DNA from: Flavobacterium johnsoniae
GTDB taxonomy: Bacteria > Bacteroidota > Bacteroidia > Flavobacteriales > Flavobacteriaceae
Length of the DNA: 64,000 nucleotides
Assembly: GCF_001879205.1 (NCBI RefSeq)
Contig: NZ_MLFK01000008.1
Span: 1-64,000 of the forward strand
Direction of reading: 5' to 3'
The translations under genes and the position numbers were made by a program. This document shows, piece after piece, positions 36,460-45,500 of this stretch (positions within the stretch are counted from its first letter, which is position 1; every line of letters starts with the position of its first letter). Below the pieces are notes generated by a model. That model worked only from the letters and a program-made list of their open reading frames with translations, had not been told where the DNA came from and searched no databases.

Positions 36460-37098
36460 ATGAAAAAGATTGTTACATTAATTGCTATTGCATTTATGGG
36501 GCTAACAGCACAAGCCCAAGATTCAGCTCAAGGATTAAAAGGTGCCTGGTTTGCCACTTCTCAATTTGGATATCAGCAGACAAAAACGGCCGATGTAAAA
36601 AATACAAATTTATCTGTTCTTCCGGTTGTGGGGACTTTTGTAACGCCATCTGTAGCTGTTGGAGCAGGTTTGGGATACATTAATATCAAAGCAGATTCTG
36701 ATAAAGGCACCGCGGCAAAAACAGACTTATTTGTGATTCAGCCTTTAATTAGAAAATATTGGAACGTAGCCGGTTCATTATATTTCTTTGGACAAGCTGC
36801 CCTGCCGGTTATTACTGGAAAAGAAAAAGAAAGTGATTTAAAAGTAAATCAATATGGTTTATCTGTATCAGGAGGTTTTGATTATTTTATTACTAAAAAC
36901 TTCTCAGTTGAATTTTCTTATGATTTGGCGAATTTTACTTCTACTACTATTGAGCCTAAAAATGGAGAGAAAACTACGGTTACGAATTTTGGATTAGCAC
37001 ACGTTGCAAATGTTGACCCATTTTACAACACCGCTCTGGCGGGAAGTAATCCTAACTTAACATCACCGCTTTCTTTTGGATTTAAATTCATATTCTAA
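36460..37098 (+). CDS. Outer-membrane beta-barrel protein
   Basis: 212 residues. A signal peptide (MKKIVTLIAIAFMGLTAQAQD) is followed by alternating hydrophobic/polar strands (GAWFATSQFGYQ, AVGAGLGYINI, SLYFFGQAALPV, GLSVSGGFDYFITK) ending in SFGFKFIF, where the terminal Phe is typical of outer-membrane barrels. It looks like the OprF/porin-like small barrels common in flavobacteria. Substrate and role are unknown. It is monocistronic, with a promoter before and a strong terminator after it. Confidence 0.85.
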   Translation: MKKIVTLIAIAFMGLTAQAQDSAQGLKGAWFATSQFGYQQTKTADVKNTNLSVLPVVGTFVTPSVAVGAGLGYINIKADSDKGTAAKTDLFVIQPLIRKYWNVAGSLYFFGQAALPVITGKEKESDLKVNQYGLSVSGGFDYFITKNFSVEFSYDLANFTSTTIEPKNGEKTTVTNFGLAHVANVDPFYNTALAGSNPNLTSPLSFGFKFIF

Positions 37099-37137
37099 AA
37101 TTTAGCGAATTGTTTTCAGTCAATTCGTTAATTTTGC

Positions 37138-37171
37138 AAAAAAGGCCGTACTTTTTTTAGTACGGCCTTTT
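37138..37171 (+). terminator. Strong terminator after the porin-like gene
   Basis: AAAAGGCCGTACT pairs with AGTACGGCCTTTT in 13 bp around T5. Confidence 0.92.
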
Positions 37172-37194
37172 AGTATTATTTAATTATATAAAAA

Positions 37195-37419
37195 ATGGAA
37201 AGCAAACCCAAAGACCCGCTTCACGGAATAACACTTCAAAAAATTGTCGAAACTCTAGTAAAACATTATGGATTTGACACACTGGGAGAATTAATTCCTA
37301 TAAAATGCTTTACCGCAAATCCCAGCGTAAAATCAAGTCTTACTTTTTTAAGAAAAACCGATTGGGCTCGTAAAAAAGTAGAGGAGTTATATATAAAAAC
37401 GCTTCCTAAATTGAGCTGA
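37195..37419 (+). CDS. VF530-like small protein
   Basis: 74 residues. The sequence [38 protein letters not shown] and [11 protein letters not shown] matches the VF530/DUF2132 family of small DNA-binding-like proteins of known fold but unclear function. Start and end are well defined: the ATG lies 24 bases after a strong terminator and the stop lies just before the convergent porin-like gene. No signal peptide or membrane span is present. It would act in the cytoplasm. Confidence 0.85.
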   Translation: MESKPKDPLHGITLQKIVETLVKHYGFDTLGELIPIKCFTANPSVKSSLTFLRKTDWARKKVEELYIKTLPKLS

Positions 37420-37422
37420 TTT

Positions 37423-37980
37423 TTAGTTTAATTTGTATGAAATCATAACGCCGCCACGATACGGAAGCCATTCGCCGCTTTTGTTCCAATTAACTGTTTT
37501 TTCGTATCTGCCAGGCGTTCCATCATTATATTTACCGTGGTAAAAGCCCTGATGCCATCCGCCTCCGGCAAAAATATCTAACAAAAATTTATCGCTTAGT
37601 TTTAGATTGTATCCTACAGTAACTCCTAAGCGGTAACCAAATCCGTGTTCATATTTATTAGTATCCCAGTAATTCCATTTTTGAATTTCGTAAACATCTG
37701 GACCGGCATGACCTCCAACATAAAAACCATTGTATTTCTCTTTAAAATGATAACGAACTTCTGGAGTTAATGTATAAAATTTCATAGGACTGTGTCCATT
37801 GAAAGATTCCCAAAAAGAAGCCATGACATCAACGCTAAATGTAACTTTTTCTCCAATACTGGTTTCTACACCCACGTTAGGAATTCCTAATAAAACCGTT
37901 GCACCATTAAATTTTATAAAAGTCTGGCTTTGGGCGTGTACAGAAAAGAAAAGAACAATTAGTGCGAGTAATTTTTTCAT
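37423..37980 (-). CDS. Outer-membrane beta-barrel protein
   Basis: 185 residues from the ATG at 37980, preferred over a start 17 codons upstream because MKKLLALIVLFFSVHAQSQT is a clean signal peptide. Strand-like segments follow (VGVETSIGEKVTFSVDVMASFW, YTLTPEVRYHF, GFYVGGHAGPD, YRLGVTVGYNL), with a GGGWHQGFYHGKY turn. The end MISYKL is consistent with a barrel. I recognise it as a DUF3575-like barrel, with low certainty. It is convergent with the VF530 gene with three bases between the stop codons. Confidence 0.8.
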   Translation of the reverse strand: MKKLLALIVLFFSVHAQSQTFIKFNGATVLLGIPNVGVETSIGEKVTFSVDVMASFWESFNGHSPMKFYTLTPEVRYHFKEKYNGFYVGGHAGPDVYEIQKWNYWDTNKYEHGFGYRLGVTVGYNLKLSDKFLLDIFAGGGWHQGFYHGKYNDGTPGRYEKTVNWNKSGEWLPYRGGVMISYKLN

Positions 37981-38101
37981 GGTATTTAAATCGGAGAGGA
38001 ATAATTTATTTTCGGCACAAATATAACGCAATAGAGGTTTTAGGTATTGTGTTTTGCATTAATTTAACAAGATTTTTTTTTGATAGAAATAGTAAAATGT
38101 T

Positions 38102-38650
38102 TTAATTGTTTAATAATGAATAAATTACTTTATCCAAAAAAACGCCTTCATAAAATTCGGCTTCTTTTAAATGTGCTTCTTTTACAAACCCGCATTTTTG
38201 TAAAACTTTTTCAGAGGCATAGTTTTCAGGATCAATAACGGCTTCGATTGAGTGTAGTTTTAAATTTTCAAAACCAAATTTAATTAATGTGCTTACTGCT
38301 TCGGGGATAATTCCTTTTCCATGAAATTCAGGTAATAGCATATAGCCGATTTCAGCACGGTAATTTTCGGGCTGTAATCTGTAATAACCAATTATCCCCA
38401 AAAGCCTCGGATTATCTTTTAAAGTTATTCCCCAATTAATGCCCAGATTTGTTTCGATTTTCTCTTCAATCATGGCAATATGTTCTAAAGCATCTTCATT
38501 GTTTTTAACCAATGGTCTAGGAATAAATTTCATAGTTTCCGGATTCGAACGTAATTCGAATACTTCATTAACGTCATCATTTGTAATTCTTCTCAAAAGC
38601 AAACGATCAGTTTCAAGAACTGGAAAAGGATGAAAGTTGAATTCTAGCAT
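38102..38650 (-). CDS. GNAT-family N-acetyltransferase (RimJ/RimL-like)
   Basis: 182 residues. The typical start LETDRLLLRRITNDDVNEVFEL is followed by the acetyl-CoA loop region IGYMLLPEFHGKGIIPEAV and HSIEAVIDPENYASEKVLQKCGF. It acetylates an amine, often on a protein or small molecule; the substrate cannot be named. It overlaps no neighbour and lies five bases downstream of the aldose-epimerase-like gene, so the two are co-transcribed. Confidence 0.9.
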   Translation of the reverse strand: MLEFNFHPFPVLETDRLLLRRITNDDVNEVFELRSNPETMKFIPRPLVKNNEDALEHIAMIEEKIETNLGINWGITLKDNPRLLGIIGYYRLQPENYRAEIGYMLLPEFHGKGIIPEAVSTLIKFGFENLKLHSIEAVIDPENYASEKVLQKCGFVKEAHLKEAEFYEGVFLDKVIYSLLNN

Positions 38651-38655
38651 TTTTA

Positions 38656-39507
38656 TTATAAGATTTTGATACTAAACTGTGAATGAAAAGTTTGATCTGC
38701 TTCTAAAATCAGGATGCCTTCTTTTTTGAATAAATCTCCAGGATTATTTGCAGTATCTGAATAGCCAAACCAAGGTTCAATGCAGATAAAAGGAGCTTTA
38801 TCCTTGGTCCATATTCCTAAACTTGGGAAATCTTCAAAATCAACTTTTACATATGGTTTTGAGTTTTCGAGGATAGTAAGTGAATTAGATTCTAATGTTT
38901 TAAAAACCAGAGCATCATTTTCAAAAAGTTTGTAATTTAATGGAACTACACTTTCTACTGTTTTTAAAGTTTGGGTTTTATTAGAAATCAAATCGTTTTC
39001 TAAAAGATTGAATTTTAAAGACTCCTCTTTTTCAAATTTAAATGCGTAGTTTTCAAATTTTTCAGGCAGGGCAATTGCCGGATGTGCACCAATTGAAAAA
39101 GGCATTTTTGTTTCACTTTTGTTAATTACAACATACTCTATATTTAAAGAAGTATTTTCTATGGTATAAATAAGCTGTAATTCAAAATCAAAAGGATACT
39201 TTTTTAAGGTTTCAGAGTTTGATTCTAAAGAAAAAACAGCACTATTTTCGGTTTTTTCAACCAATTCAAACTCCATATCTCTGGCAAAACCATGTCTTGG
39301 TAAATGATATTCTTTTTCATTAATAGTGTAGGTATTGTTTCTTAAGGTACCCACAATTGGAAATAAAATAGGAGAGTGCTTGCCCCAAAAGTCAGGATTT
39401 CCTTCCCAGATATATTCTTTATTTTGATTATCTGTTAAAGAAAATAATTCAGCTCCTGCATGTTTTATAGAGGCTTTTAGTGTGGAATTTGATATCGTTG
39501 TGTTCAA
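38656..39507 (-). CDS. Aldose 1-epimerase family protein
   Basis: 283 residues with a beta-sandwich mutarotase-like fold. ITNSTLKAS-like opening strands are followed by PRHGFARDMEFELVE (catalytic His region), IGAHPAIALP (second His) and ICIEPWFGYSD (catalytic Glu). It belongs to the YeaD-like branch, which acts on sugar phosphates or free sugars. It is the first gene of a two-gene minus-strand operon with the GNAT gene. Confidence 0.9.
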   Translation of the reverse strand: MNTTISNSTLKASIKHAGAELFSLTDNQNKEYIWEGNPDFWGKHSPILFPIVGTLRNNTYTINEKEYHLPRHGFARDMEFELVEKTENSAVFSLESNSETLKKYPFDFELQLIYTIENTSLNIEYVVINKSETKMPFSIGAHPAIALPEKFENYAFKFEKEESLKFNLLENDLISNKTQTLKTVESVVPLNYKLFENDALVFKTLESNSLTILENSKPYVKVDFEDFPSLGIWTKDKAPFICIEPWFGYSDTANNPGDLFKKEGILILEADQTFHSQFSIKIL

Positions 39508-39631
39508 AATATAGTAATTGTAAGAATTAGTTTTATTGTGACGTAAATATATTTTATAAATTTCTTTTTTTATGGAAAATGATTCAAATTATTTTTTTAA
39601 TAAAATTTTGCTAAAATTCAATTTAAGCTTG

Positions 39632-39660
39632 GCTATTTCTCTGTAAATAGCTTTTTTTTT
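39632..39660 (+). terminator. Terminator-like hairpin before the M1 peptidase gene
   Basis: GCTATTT pairs with AAATAGC around CTCTGT and is followed by T9 or more. It lies on the + strand upstream of the peptidase ATG, where no + strand gene ends. It could stop a small RNA or form an attenuator. A TTAATTTG site (39662-39669) right after it may be a weak -7 element. Confidence 0.6.
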
Positions 39661-39691
39661 CATTAATTTGCTACATAAACAGCTAAAAAAT

Positions 39692-41962
39692 ATGAAAAAG
39701 CAATCAGCAAAAGCCATTTTAACCGCGGCTTTATTTTTTGGGATTTCTTCTGTCTGGGCGCAGCAAACTCCCTCAGCAGCAACAACAAGTCCTGTAAATA
39801 ATTATAATTATCATGATGCCTTTGGTCCTCATTTTTATACAAAAAACGGAACACCTACACGTGCAGCAAGCGGACAGCCGGGAGTTGAGTACTGGCAAAA
39901 CAGAGCCGATTATCAAATTACGGCAAAATTAAACGGAACAACAAACGAAATTGTTGGTACAGATGAAATCACGTATACTAACAATAGTCCGGATAAATTA
40001 TCATTTTTATGGCTGAATTTAGATCAAAATTTATTTAAGGAAGATTCCAGAGGAAATGCAGTTGTACCTTTGTCAGGAAGTCGTAATGGAGCTCAGGGAC
40101 AGCATTTTGACGGAGGAAATAAGATTAAATCGGTTAAGGTAATTTCTATTGGAAAAAAGAAAACGGAGGTTGAAGCAAAATATATAGTTACTGATACCAG
40201 AATGCAGATTTTCCTTCCGGAAGAATTAGCTGCAAAAGGTGCTTCTGTAAAAATCAAAATTGAATTCTCTTTTATTGCACCATTTGAAGGTTCAGACAGA
40301 ATGGGTGTTTTAGAAACTAAAAACGGAAAAATATTTACGATTGCACAATGGTATCCGCGTATGTGCGTTTACGATGATGTGAGAGGCTGGAATACTGCTC
40401 CTTATTTAGGAGCTTCTGAGTTTTATTTAGAATATGGTGATTTTGATGTAAAACTTACTGTTCCTGGAAATCATTATGTGGTGGCTTCTGGTGAATTAAT
40501 AAATAGTGCTGAAGTGTTTTCGGCAGATCAGTTAAAGAAATATAAAGATGCTTCTCAAAGCGACAAAACGGTTATGATTCGTTCTGCAGAAGATGTTGCG
40601 GCAACTGCAAATACAAATGCAGGAACTGAAAAAACTTGGCATTATAAAATAAAAAATGCACGTGATTTTTCTTGGGCATCCTCTCCGGCTTTTATTTTAG
40701 ACGGAGCAAAAATAAATCTGCCAAGCGGTAAAAAATCTTTGGCCTTATCTGCTTACCCGGTTGAAAGTGCTGGTAACGCCGCTTACGGACGTTCTACTGA
40801 ATATGTAAAAGCATCTATAGAACATTATTCTAAACAATGGTTTGAATATCCTTACCCGGCAGCGACAAACGTGGCAGGAAATGAGGGAGGAATGGAATAC
40901 CCGGGAATTGTTTTTTGTGGATGGAAATCAAAAGGACAAGATTTATGGGGAGTTACAGATCATGAATTTGGTCACATTTGGTTCCCTATGATTGTAGGTT
41001 CAAACGAAAGATTATTCGGCTGGATGGATGAAGGATTCAATACTTTTATCAATTCATTGAGTACGGCAGCGTTTAATAATGGTGAATATAAAGAAGAACC
41101 AGCAGATTTACATAAACAAGCAGAACCTTTTACCAGACCAGATTTAGAAACTATTATGAGTTCTCCTGATAATATGAAGGAAGCGAATATTGGTATGTTG
41201 TGTTATTTTAAACCAAGTGCCGGTTTGGTAATTTTAAGAGAACAGGTTTTAGGAAAAGAGCGTTTTGATAATGCTTTCAGGACTTATATAGAACGCTGGG
41301 CTTACAAACATCCGCAGCCAGATGACTTTTTCAGATCTATGGAAAATGTTGCTGGTGAAGACTTAAGCTGGTTTTGGAGAAGCTGGTTTGTAAACAACTG
41401 GCGTTTCGACCAGGGAATCAATTCTATTAAATATGTAAAAAATGATCCTGCAAAAGGCGTTATTATTACAGTTGAAAATTTTGATAAAATGCCAATGCCA
41501 ATTGTATTGGATGTGAAAACAAAAAGCGGTAAAGTAACAAGAGTTAATTTGCCTGTAGAAATTTGGCAGCGCAACAATGAATGGTCTTTCAAACACAATT
41601 CTACAGAAGAAATCGAAAGCATAACCTTGGATCCTGAACATGTTTTTCCAGACAATAATGATTCAAACAATGTTTGGACAGCAGGAAAAGGAAAGATTGA
41701 GAAAGATGTAATTTTAGATCCGTATTTAGGGACTTTCGTCACTAAGCTGGCGCCTTTAACAATTGAATTTTCAGAGAAAAACAGTACTCTATATGCTGAG
41801 ATAACAGATTATCCTAAGTTTGCTGTTAAATCAGTTCCAGAAGAAAAGGATACATTTGAATCTAAAGGAGCTGGTTTGAAATTCAAGTTTAACGAAGCTA
41901 AAACTGGTTTTGATATGATTGTAATAGGAAACGGACAAAAAATTCCATTTACTAAAAAATAA
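39692..41962 (+). CDS. M1-family metallopeptidase
   Basis: 756 residues from the ATG at 39692; an earlier TTG eight codons upstream is less likely because the ATG gives a clean signal peptide ([14 protein letters not shown]). The zinc motif HEFGH starts at His424, and the third ligand Glu follows after 18 residues, the gluzincin pattern. NEGGMEYPG stands for the GAMEN exopeptidase motif. It is probably an exported aminopeptidase. The extra C-terminal part (about 560-756) is beta-rich with no known domain evident to me. Confidence 0.93.
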   Translation: MKKQSAKAILTAALFFGISSVWAQQTPSAATTSPVNNYNYHDAFGPHFYTKNGTPTRAASGQPGVEYWQNRADYQITAKLNGTTNEIVGTDEITYTNNSPDKLSFLWLNLDQNLFKEDSRGNAVVPLSGSRNGAQGQHFDGGNKIKSVKVISIGKKKTEVEAKYIVTDTRMQIFLPEELAAKGASVKIKIEFSFIAPFEGSDRMGVLETKNGKIFTIAQWYPRMCVYDDVRGWNTAPYLGASEFYLEYGDFDVKLTVPGNHYVVASGELINSAEVFSADQLKKYKDASQSDKTVMIRSAEDVAATANTNAGTEKTWHYKIKNARDFSWASSPAFILDGAKINLPSGKKSLALSAYPVESAGNAAYGRSTEYVKASIEHYSKQWFEYPYPAATNVAGNEGGMEYPGIVFCGWKSKGQDLWGVTDHEFGHIWFPMIVGSNERLFGWMDEGFNTFINSLSTAAFNNGEYKEEPADLHKQAEPFTRPDLETIMSSPDNMKEANIGMLCYFKPSAGLVILREQVLGKERFDNAFRTYIERWAYKHPQPDDFFRSMENVAGEDLSWFWRSWFVNNWRFDQGINSIKYVKNDPAKGVIITVENFDKMPMPIVLDVKTKSGKVTRVNLPVEIWQRNNEWSFKHNSTEEIESITLDPEHVFPDNNDSNNVWTAGKGKIEKDVILDPYLGTFVTKLAPLTIEFSEKNSTLYAEITDYPKFAVKSVPEEKDTFESKGAGLKFKFNEAKTGFDMIVIGNGQKIPFTKK

Positions 41963-41986
41963 AAAAACTTAAATATTAGAGTTTTT

Positions 41987-42020
41987 AAAACCCGATAGTT
42001 GTTCTCAATTATCGGGTTTT
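41987..42020 (+). terminator. Terminator after the M1 peptidase gene
   Basis: AAAACCCGATA pairs with TATCGGGTTTT around a short loop and T-rich sequence follows. Confidence 0.88.
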
Positions 42021-42040
42021 GTTTTTTTGTTTTTTTTGAG

Positions 42041-42071
42041 GTTTCAAGTTTCAAGTTTCAGGTTTAAGTTT
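42041..42071 (+). repeat. 7-nt tandem repeat
   Basis: GTTTCAA is repeated about four times with drift (GTTTCAA, GTTTCAA, GTTTCAG, GTTTAAG). It lies in the spacer between the peptidase terminator and the arginine leader. Confidence 0.6.
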
Positions 42072-42103
42072 AATCTTAAGCTTTTGAGTTAGCTGTATAA
42101 AAA

Positions 42104-42145
42104 CTCAGCCCTTAGTACCTCAGTAACTTAGCTCCTCAGCACCTT
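42104..42145 (+). repeat. 8-nt degenerate tandem repeat
   Basis: Units CTCAGCC(C), CTTAGTAC, CTCAGTAA, CTTAGCTC, CTCAGCAC and CTTA follow one another with a fixed C-T-[CT]-A-G core and variable last three bases. Transitions C/T alternate at the third base. No ORF is present. Confidence 0.6.
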
Positions 42146-42215
42146 AAAAAAAATAACTTTACATTAAAAAAATGTTAGAATTTTATTTTTTTGTTTTGTA
42201 GAATAAAAAATAGTG

Positions 42216-42223
42216 TACATTTG
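42216..42223 (+). promoter_or_regulatory. Arginine-operon leader promoter -7 element
   Basis: TACATTTG fits TAnnTTTG. TTG triplets at 42191 and 42196 could be the -33 element. The leader ATG lies five bases past its last base, which implies a nearly leaderless leader transcript. Confidence 0.55.
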
Positions 42224-42228
42224 CAGCG

Positions 42229-42315
42229 ATGAATAAAATAAGTTTACATATAACTTCTTTGTCACGGACAAACTCACCGATTACTTCTCCCGAAGTACGG
42301 ACACTATCTCTATAG
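42229..42315 (+). CDS. 28-residue putative leader peptide of the arginine operon
   Basis: ATG to TAG, encoding a peptide rich in Ser, Thr and Leu with two Arg residues, both encoded by the uncommon codon CGG (codons 13 and 24). The frame starts almost at the predicted transcript start. Hairpins sit on both CGG sites: TTTGTC/GACAAA (42258-42272), and GGACACTAT/ATAGTATCC (42299-42320) with one mismatch. This fits a ribosome-stalling leader that reports arginine supply, but I see no terminator after it. The peptide family is unknown to me. Confidence 0.5.
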   Translation: MNKISLHITSLSRTNSPITSPEVRTLSL

Positions 42316-42395
42316 TATCCACTGAGTTTTATAGCCGTATATTTATTCATATCCATTTTTCATTTTGAAATCACATAATTTGTCCATTGGACAAA
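42258..42395 (+). promoter_or_regulatory. Structured leader region of the arginine operon
   Basis: Two similar stem-loops occur: TTTGTC-ACG-GACAAA (42258-42272) and TTTGTCC-ATT-GGACAAA (42379-42395). GGACAAA is thus present at 42266 and at 42389, so TTTGTCC at 42379 can pair with either one. A 9-bp closing stem, ATGAATAAA (42229-42237) with TTTATTCAT (42342-42350), would pair the leader's own start codon. The 236-base gap up to the first gene holds no other recognisable gene. An in-frame TTG-started ORF (42365-42550) is judged a shadow. Confidence 0.45.
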
Positions 42396-42551
42396 CATAT
42401 CCTAAAAGTATTTATTATTTTGTAAATTTTCTTAATCAATGTTTTGATTTTGAGAATGTTACTTCTGTTTTGCTTAATTTTATTGGATTCAATTCTGGAT
42501 TTCAAACCAAACAATATGCTTTAATTTTTAACTCTAACTTCAATTATTGAA

Positions 42552-43190
42552 ATGAAGATCTCTATTGTTGTTACTCAGGAAGAACACTTCAAATTCGCAC
42601 AGGAAATCTGCGATACGATAGAATCATCGGCCTTGTTAAGAGGTACGGGGATTGCTAAAAGAACACCTGAGTATATTCAGAAAAAAATGTCGAATGGTGA
42701 TGCGATGATTGCTCTGGCAGATGGAAAATTTGCAGGTTTTTGTTATATCGAAAGCTGGCAGCACGGAAAATTCGTGGCGCATTCTGGTTTAATTGTACAT
42801 CCTGACTACAGAAGTTTAGGTTTGGCGAAAAAAATAAAATCAAAGGTTTTTGATTATTCTTTGAAAAGATTCCCGGATGCTAAAATATTTGGAATCACAA
42901 CAGGTTTAGCGGTTATGAAAATCAATTCTGAATTAGGCTACAAACCAGTACCATTTTCAGAATTAACAACAGATCCAAGCTTTTGGGCAGGCTGTAAAAC
43001 TTGTACCAATTACCAAATTCTGCAAAGCAAAGAAAACAAAATGTGCCTTTGCACCGGAATGTTGTACGATCCAAAAGAAAAACAAAAAACACCGCCAAGA
43101 CATCCTTTTAATGAGGCTGTTTTGAGCAGACTTAAAAAAATTAAACAAGCTTTATTTTTAAATAAATTATTGTCTGTTTTTTTAACCTAA
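42552..43190 (+). CDS. GNAT acetyltransferase heading the arginine operon, with Cys cluster
   Basis: 212 residues. The GNAT fold has HSGLIVHPDYRSLGLAKKI as acetyl-CoA loop, and GTGIAKRTPEYIQKKM precedes it. The C-terminal part has Cys148 and Cys151 (CKTC) and Cys165 and Cys167 (CLC), a CxxC-CxC set typical of metal binding. As first gene of the arginine operon, and with no other argA in view, it probably makes the N-acylglutamate that starts the pathway. That substrate assignment is inference. Confidence 0.82.
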   Translation: MKISIVVTQEEHFKFAQEICDTIESSALLRGTGIAKRTPEYIQKKMSNGDAMIALADGKFAGFCYIESWQHGKFVAHSGLIVHPDYRSLGLAKKIKSKVFDYSLKRFPDAKIFGITTGLAVMKINSELGYKPVPFSELTTDPSFWAGCKTCTNYQILQSKENKMCLCTGMLYDPKEKQKTPPRHPFNEAVLSRLKKIKQALFLNKLLSVFLT

Positions 43191-43250
43191 ACTAAATTAG
43201 AAAAAATCTCAAACTGCTAAATACGAAAGTATTAGCCAAAATTATAAAAA

Positions 43251-44444
43251 ATGAAAAAAGTAGTATTAGCTTATAGCGGAGGATTAGATACCTCGTATTG
43301 TTTGAAATATTTAAAAAATGAAAAAGGATACGAAGTTCACACTGTTCTTGTAGATACAGGAGGATTTTCTGCAGAAGAATTAACAGCTATAGAAAAAAGA
43401 GCTTACGAATTAGGAAGTGCACAGCACGCAAACCTTACAATCGTAGACAAATATTATGATAAAGCTATAAAATATTTGATTTTCGGAAATGTATTGAAAA
43501 ACAATACCTATCCGTTATCAGTAAGTGCAGAGCGTGTTTTTCAGGCAATTGAAGCTATAAAATATGCTAAAAAAGTGGGAGCAAGCGCCATCGCACACGG
43601 AAGTACAGGTGCAGGAAATGACCAAATTCGTTTTGACTTAATTTTCCAAACCATCGCTCCGGAAATCGAAATTATTACTCCAATTAGAGATTTAAAACTT
43701 TCAAGACAAGAAGAAGTTGATTATTTGTCTAAAAACGGAGTTCATTATTCTTGGGAAAAAGCACAATATTCTATCAATAAAGGACTTTGGGGAACAAGTG
43801 TTGGAGGAAAAGAAACCTTAACATCAGGTCAGCCGTTGCCAAGTGAAGCTTATCCTTCGCAATTACAAAAAGAAGGCGAAGAAAAAGTTACACTTCATTT
43901 TGAGCAGGGAGAATTAGTGGGAATAAATGGTAAAACAGACAAACCATCAAATAATATTGTGGCTCTTGAAAAACTGGCAAATGCTTATGCAATTGGCAGG
44001 GATATTCACGTTGGAGATACTATTATCGGAATTAAAGGAAGAGTTGGTTTTGAAGCCGCTGCACCGTTAATCATCATTAAAGCGCATCATTTATTAGAGA
44101 AACACACTCTAGGAAAATGGCAGCAATACTGGAAAGAACAATTAGGAAACTGGTACGGAATGTTGTTTCATGAAGGTCAGTTTTTAGATCCTGTAATGCG
44201 TAACATCGAAACGTTTTTACAAGATACACAAAAAACAGTAAACGGAACGGTTACTGTTTCATTAAAACCTTACCATTTCTCACTTGACGGAATCGAATCT
44301 AAAAACGATTTAATGAACACAGGTTTTGGTCAATATGGAGAAATGAACAATGCATGGACATCTGATGATGCAAAAGGATTTATTAAAATTCTTGGAAATG
44401 CACAAAACATATTTTCATCTGTAAATCAATTAGATCATGATTAA
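43251..44444 (+). CDS. argG: Argininosuccinate synthase
   Basis: 397 residues, normal length. It joins citrulline and aspartate using ATP. The ATP pyrophosphatase motif AYSGGLDTSYCL is at about 6-17, AHGSTGAGNDQIRF follows, and the C-terminal KPYHFSLDGIESK segment is typical. It overlaps argC by eight bases, so translation of the two is coupled. The gene sits second in the operon, after the GNAT gene. Confidence 0.97.
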   Translation: MKKVVLAYSGGLDTSYCLKYLKNEKGYEVHTVLVDTGGFSAEELTAIEKRAYELGSAQHANLTIVDKYYDKAIKYLIFGNVLKNNTYPLSVSAERVFQAIEAIKYAKKVGASAIAHGSTGAGNDQIRFDLIFQTIAPEIEIITPIRDLKLSRQEEVDYLSKNGVHYSWEKAQYSINKGLWGTSVGGKETLTSGQPLPSEAYPSQLQKEGEEKVTLHFEQGELVGINGKTDKPSNNIVALEKLANAYAIGRDIHVGDTIIGIKGRVGFEAAAPLIIIKAHHLLEKHTLGKWQQYWKEQLGNWYGMLFHEGQFLDPVMRNIETFLQDTQKTVNGTVTVSLKPYHFSLDGIESKNDLMNTGFGQYGEMNNAWTSDDAKGFIKILGNAQNIFSSVNQLDHD

Positions 44445-45414
44445 TGTCGGAATAATTGGTGGTTCGGGCTACACGGCCGGAGAACTCATCAGAATTTTAA
44501 TGTATCATCCTAAAGTAAACATCGATTTTGTTTACAGTACTACAAATGCTGGGAAACCGCTTTCTGTGGCGCACCACGATTTGATGGGTGATATTGAAAT
44601 GAATTTCACGGATGAAATAAATCCAAATGTGAATGTTGTTTTCTTGTGTTTAGGCCACGGAAAATCAATTTCATTTTTGAAAGAAAATCAATTTGCAAGC
44701 CATACCAAAATCATTGATTTAGGAAATGATTTCAGATTGAACAAAGACGCTCATTTTGAGGGAAAAGATTTTGTTTATGGATTACCTGAAATAAATAAAG
44801 CTGCAATTAAAAAAGCAAATTATATTGCAAACCCAGGTTGTTTTGCAACGGCTATTCAATTGGCTTTACTGCCTTTAGCAAAACACAATTTGCTGAATAA
44901 TGATGTTCATATTAACGCAACAACTGGTTCTACAGGAGCGGGAGTAAGTCTTTCAGAAACTTCTCATTTCAGCTGGAGAAACAACAACTTTTCTCATTAT
45001 AAAGCTTTTGAACACCAGCATTTAGGAGAAATCACAGAAAGTCTGGTACAATTGCAGGACGATTTTGAAAGCGAATTGCTTTTTATTCCTAATAGAGGGG
45101 ATTTTCCAAGAGGAATTTTTGCAACTTTATATACATTATGTGATGATAGTTTGGAGCAATTGGTTGCCAAATACGAGGATTTCTACAAAAACGAACCTTT
45201 CGTAACCGTTACCACAACCAACATCAACATGAAACAAGTGGTGCAAACGAATAAATGTATCATCAGTTTATTGAAAAAAGGAAACCGGGTTCTCATAACA
45301 TCAATTATAGATAATTTAACCAAAGGTGCTTCAGGACAAGCAATTCAAAACATGAATTTAATGTTCGGATTAGAAGAAACCACCGGTTTACATTTGAAAC
45401 CAAGCGGATTTTAA
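44437..45414 (+). CDS. argC: N-acetyl-gamma-glutamyl-phosphate reductase
   Basis: 325 residues. The Rossmann part has GIIGGSGYTAGELIRIL, the active-site Cys lies in ANPGCFATAIQLALLPL, and the TGSTGAGVSLSETSHFSWR segment follows. It reduces N-acylglutamyl phosphate to the semialdehyde. In Bacteroidota some pathways use N-succinyl rather than N-acetyl derivatives, and this cannot be settled here. A 12-bp intergenic hairpin follows it. Confidence 0.95.
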   Translation: MINVGIIGGSGYTAGELIRILMYHPKVNIDFVYSTTNAGKPLSVAHHDLMGDIEMNFTDEINPNVNVVFLCLGHGKSISFLKENQFASHTKIIDLGNDFRLNKDAHFEGKDFVYGLPEINKAAIKKANYIANPGCFATAIQLALLPLAKHNLLNNDVHINATTGSTGAGVSLSETSHFSWRNNNFSHYKAFEHQHLGEITESLVQLQDDFESELLFIPNRGDFPRGIFATLYTLCDDSLEQLVAKYEDFYKNEPFVTVTTTNINMKQVVQTNKCIISLLKKGNRVLITSIIDNLTKGASGQAIQNMNLMFGLEETTGLHLKPSGF

Positions 45415-45426
45415 ATTTAGTTGATA

Positions 45427-45470
45427 GTTGTTGGTTTATAGTTTATAGATATCGAACTTAAACCAACAAC
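45427..45470 (+). repeat. 12-bp intergenic inverted repeat argC-argD
   Basis: GTTGTTGGTTTA and TAAACCAACAAC are perfectly complementary around a 20-base loop. It lies in an 86-base spacer inside the operon and has no terminator T-run. It could stabilise or process the mRNA. Confidence 0.75.
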
Positions 45471-45500
45471 CATTAACAATCAAACAAAAACTAAAAAAAG

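Noticed and set aside
42365..42550. 61-codon frame just before the GNAT gene
   Set aside because: It starts with TTG, spans the predicted RNA stem-loops, and has a Phe/Asn/Tyr-rich low-complexity composition typical of A/T-rich non-coding DNA. No family is recognised.
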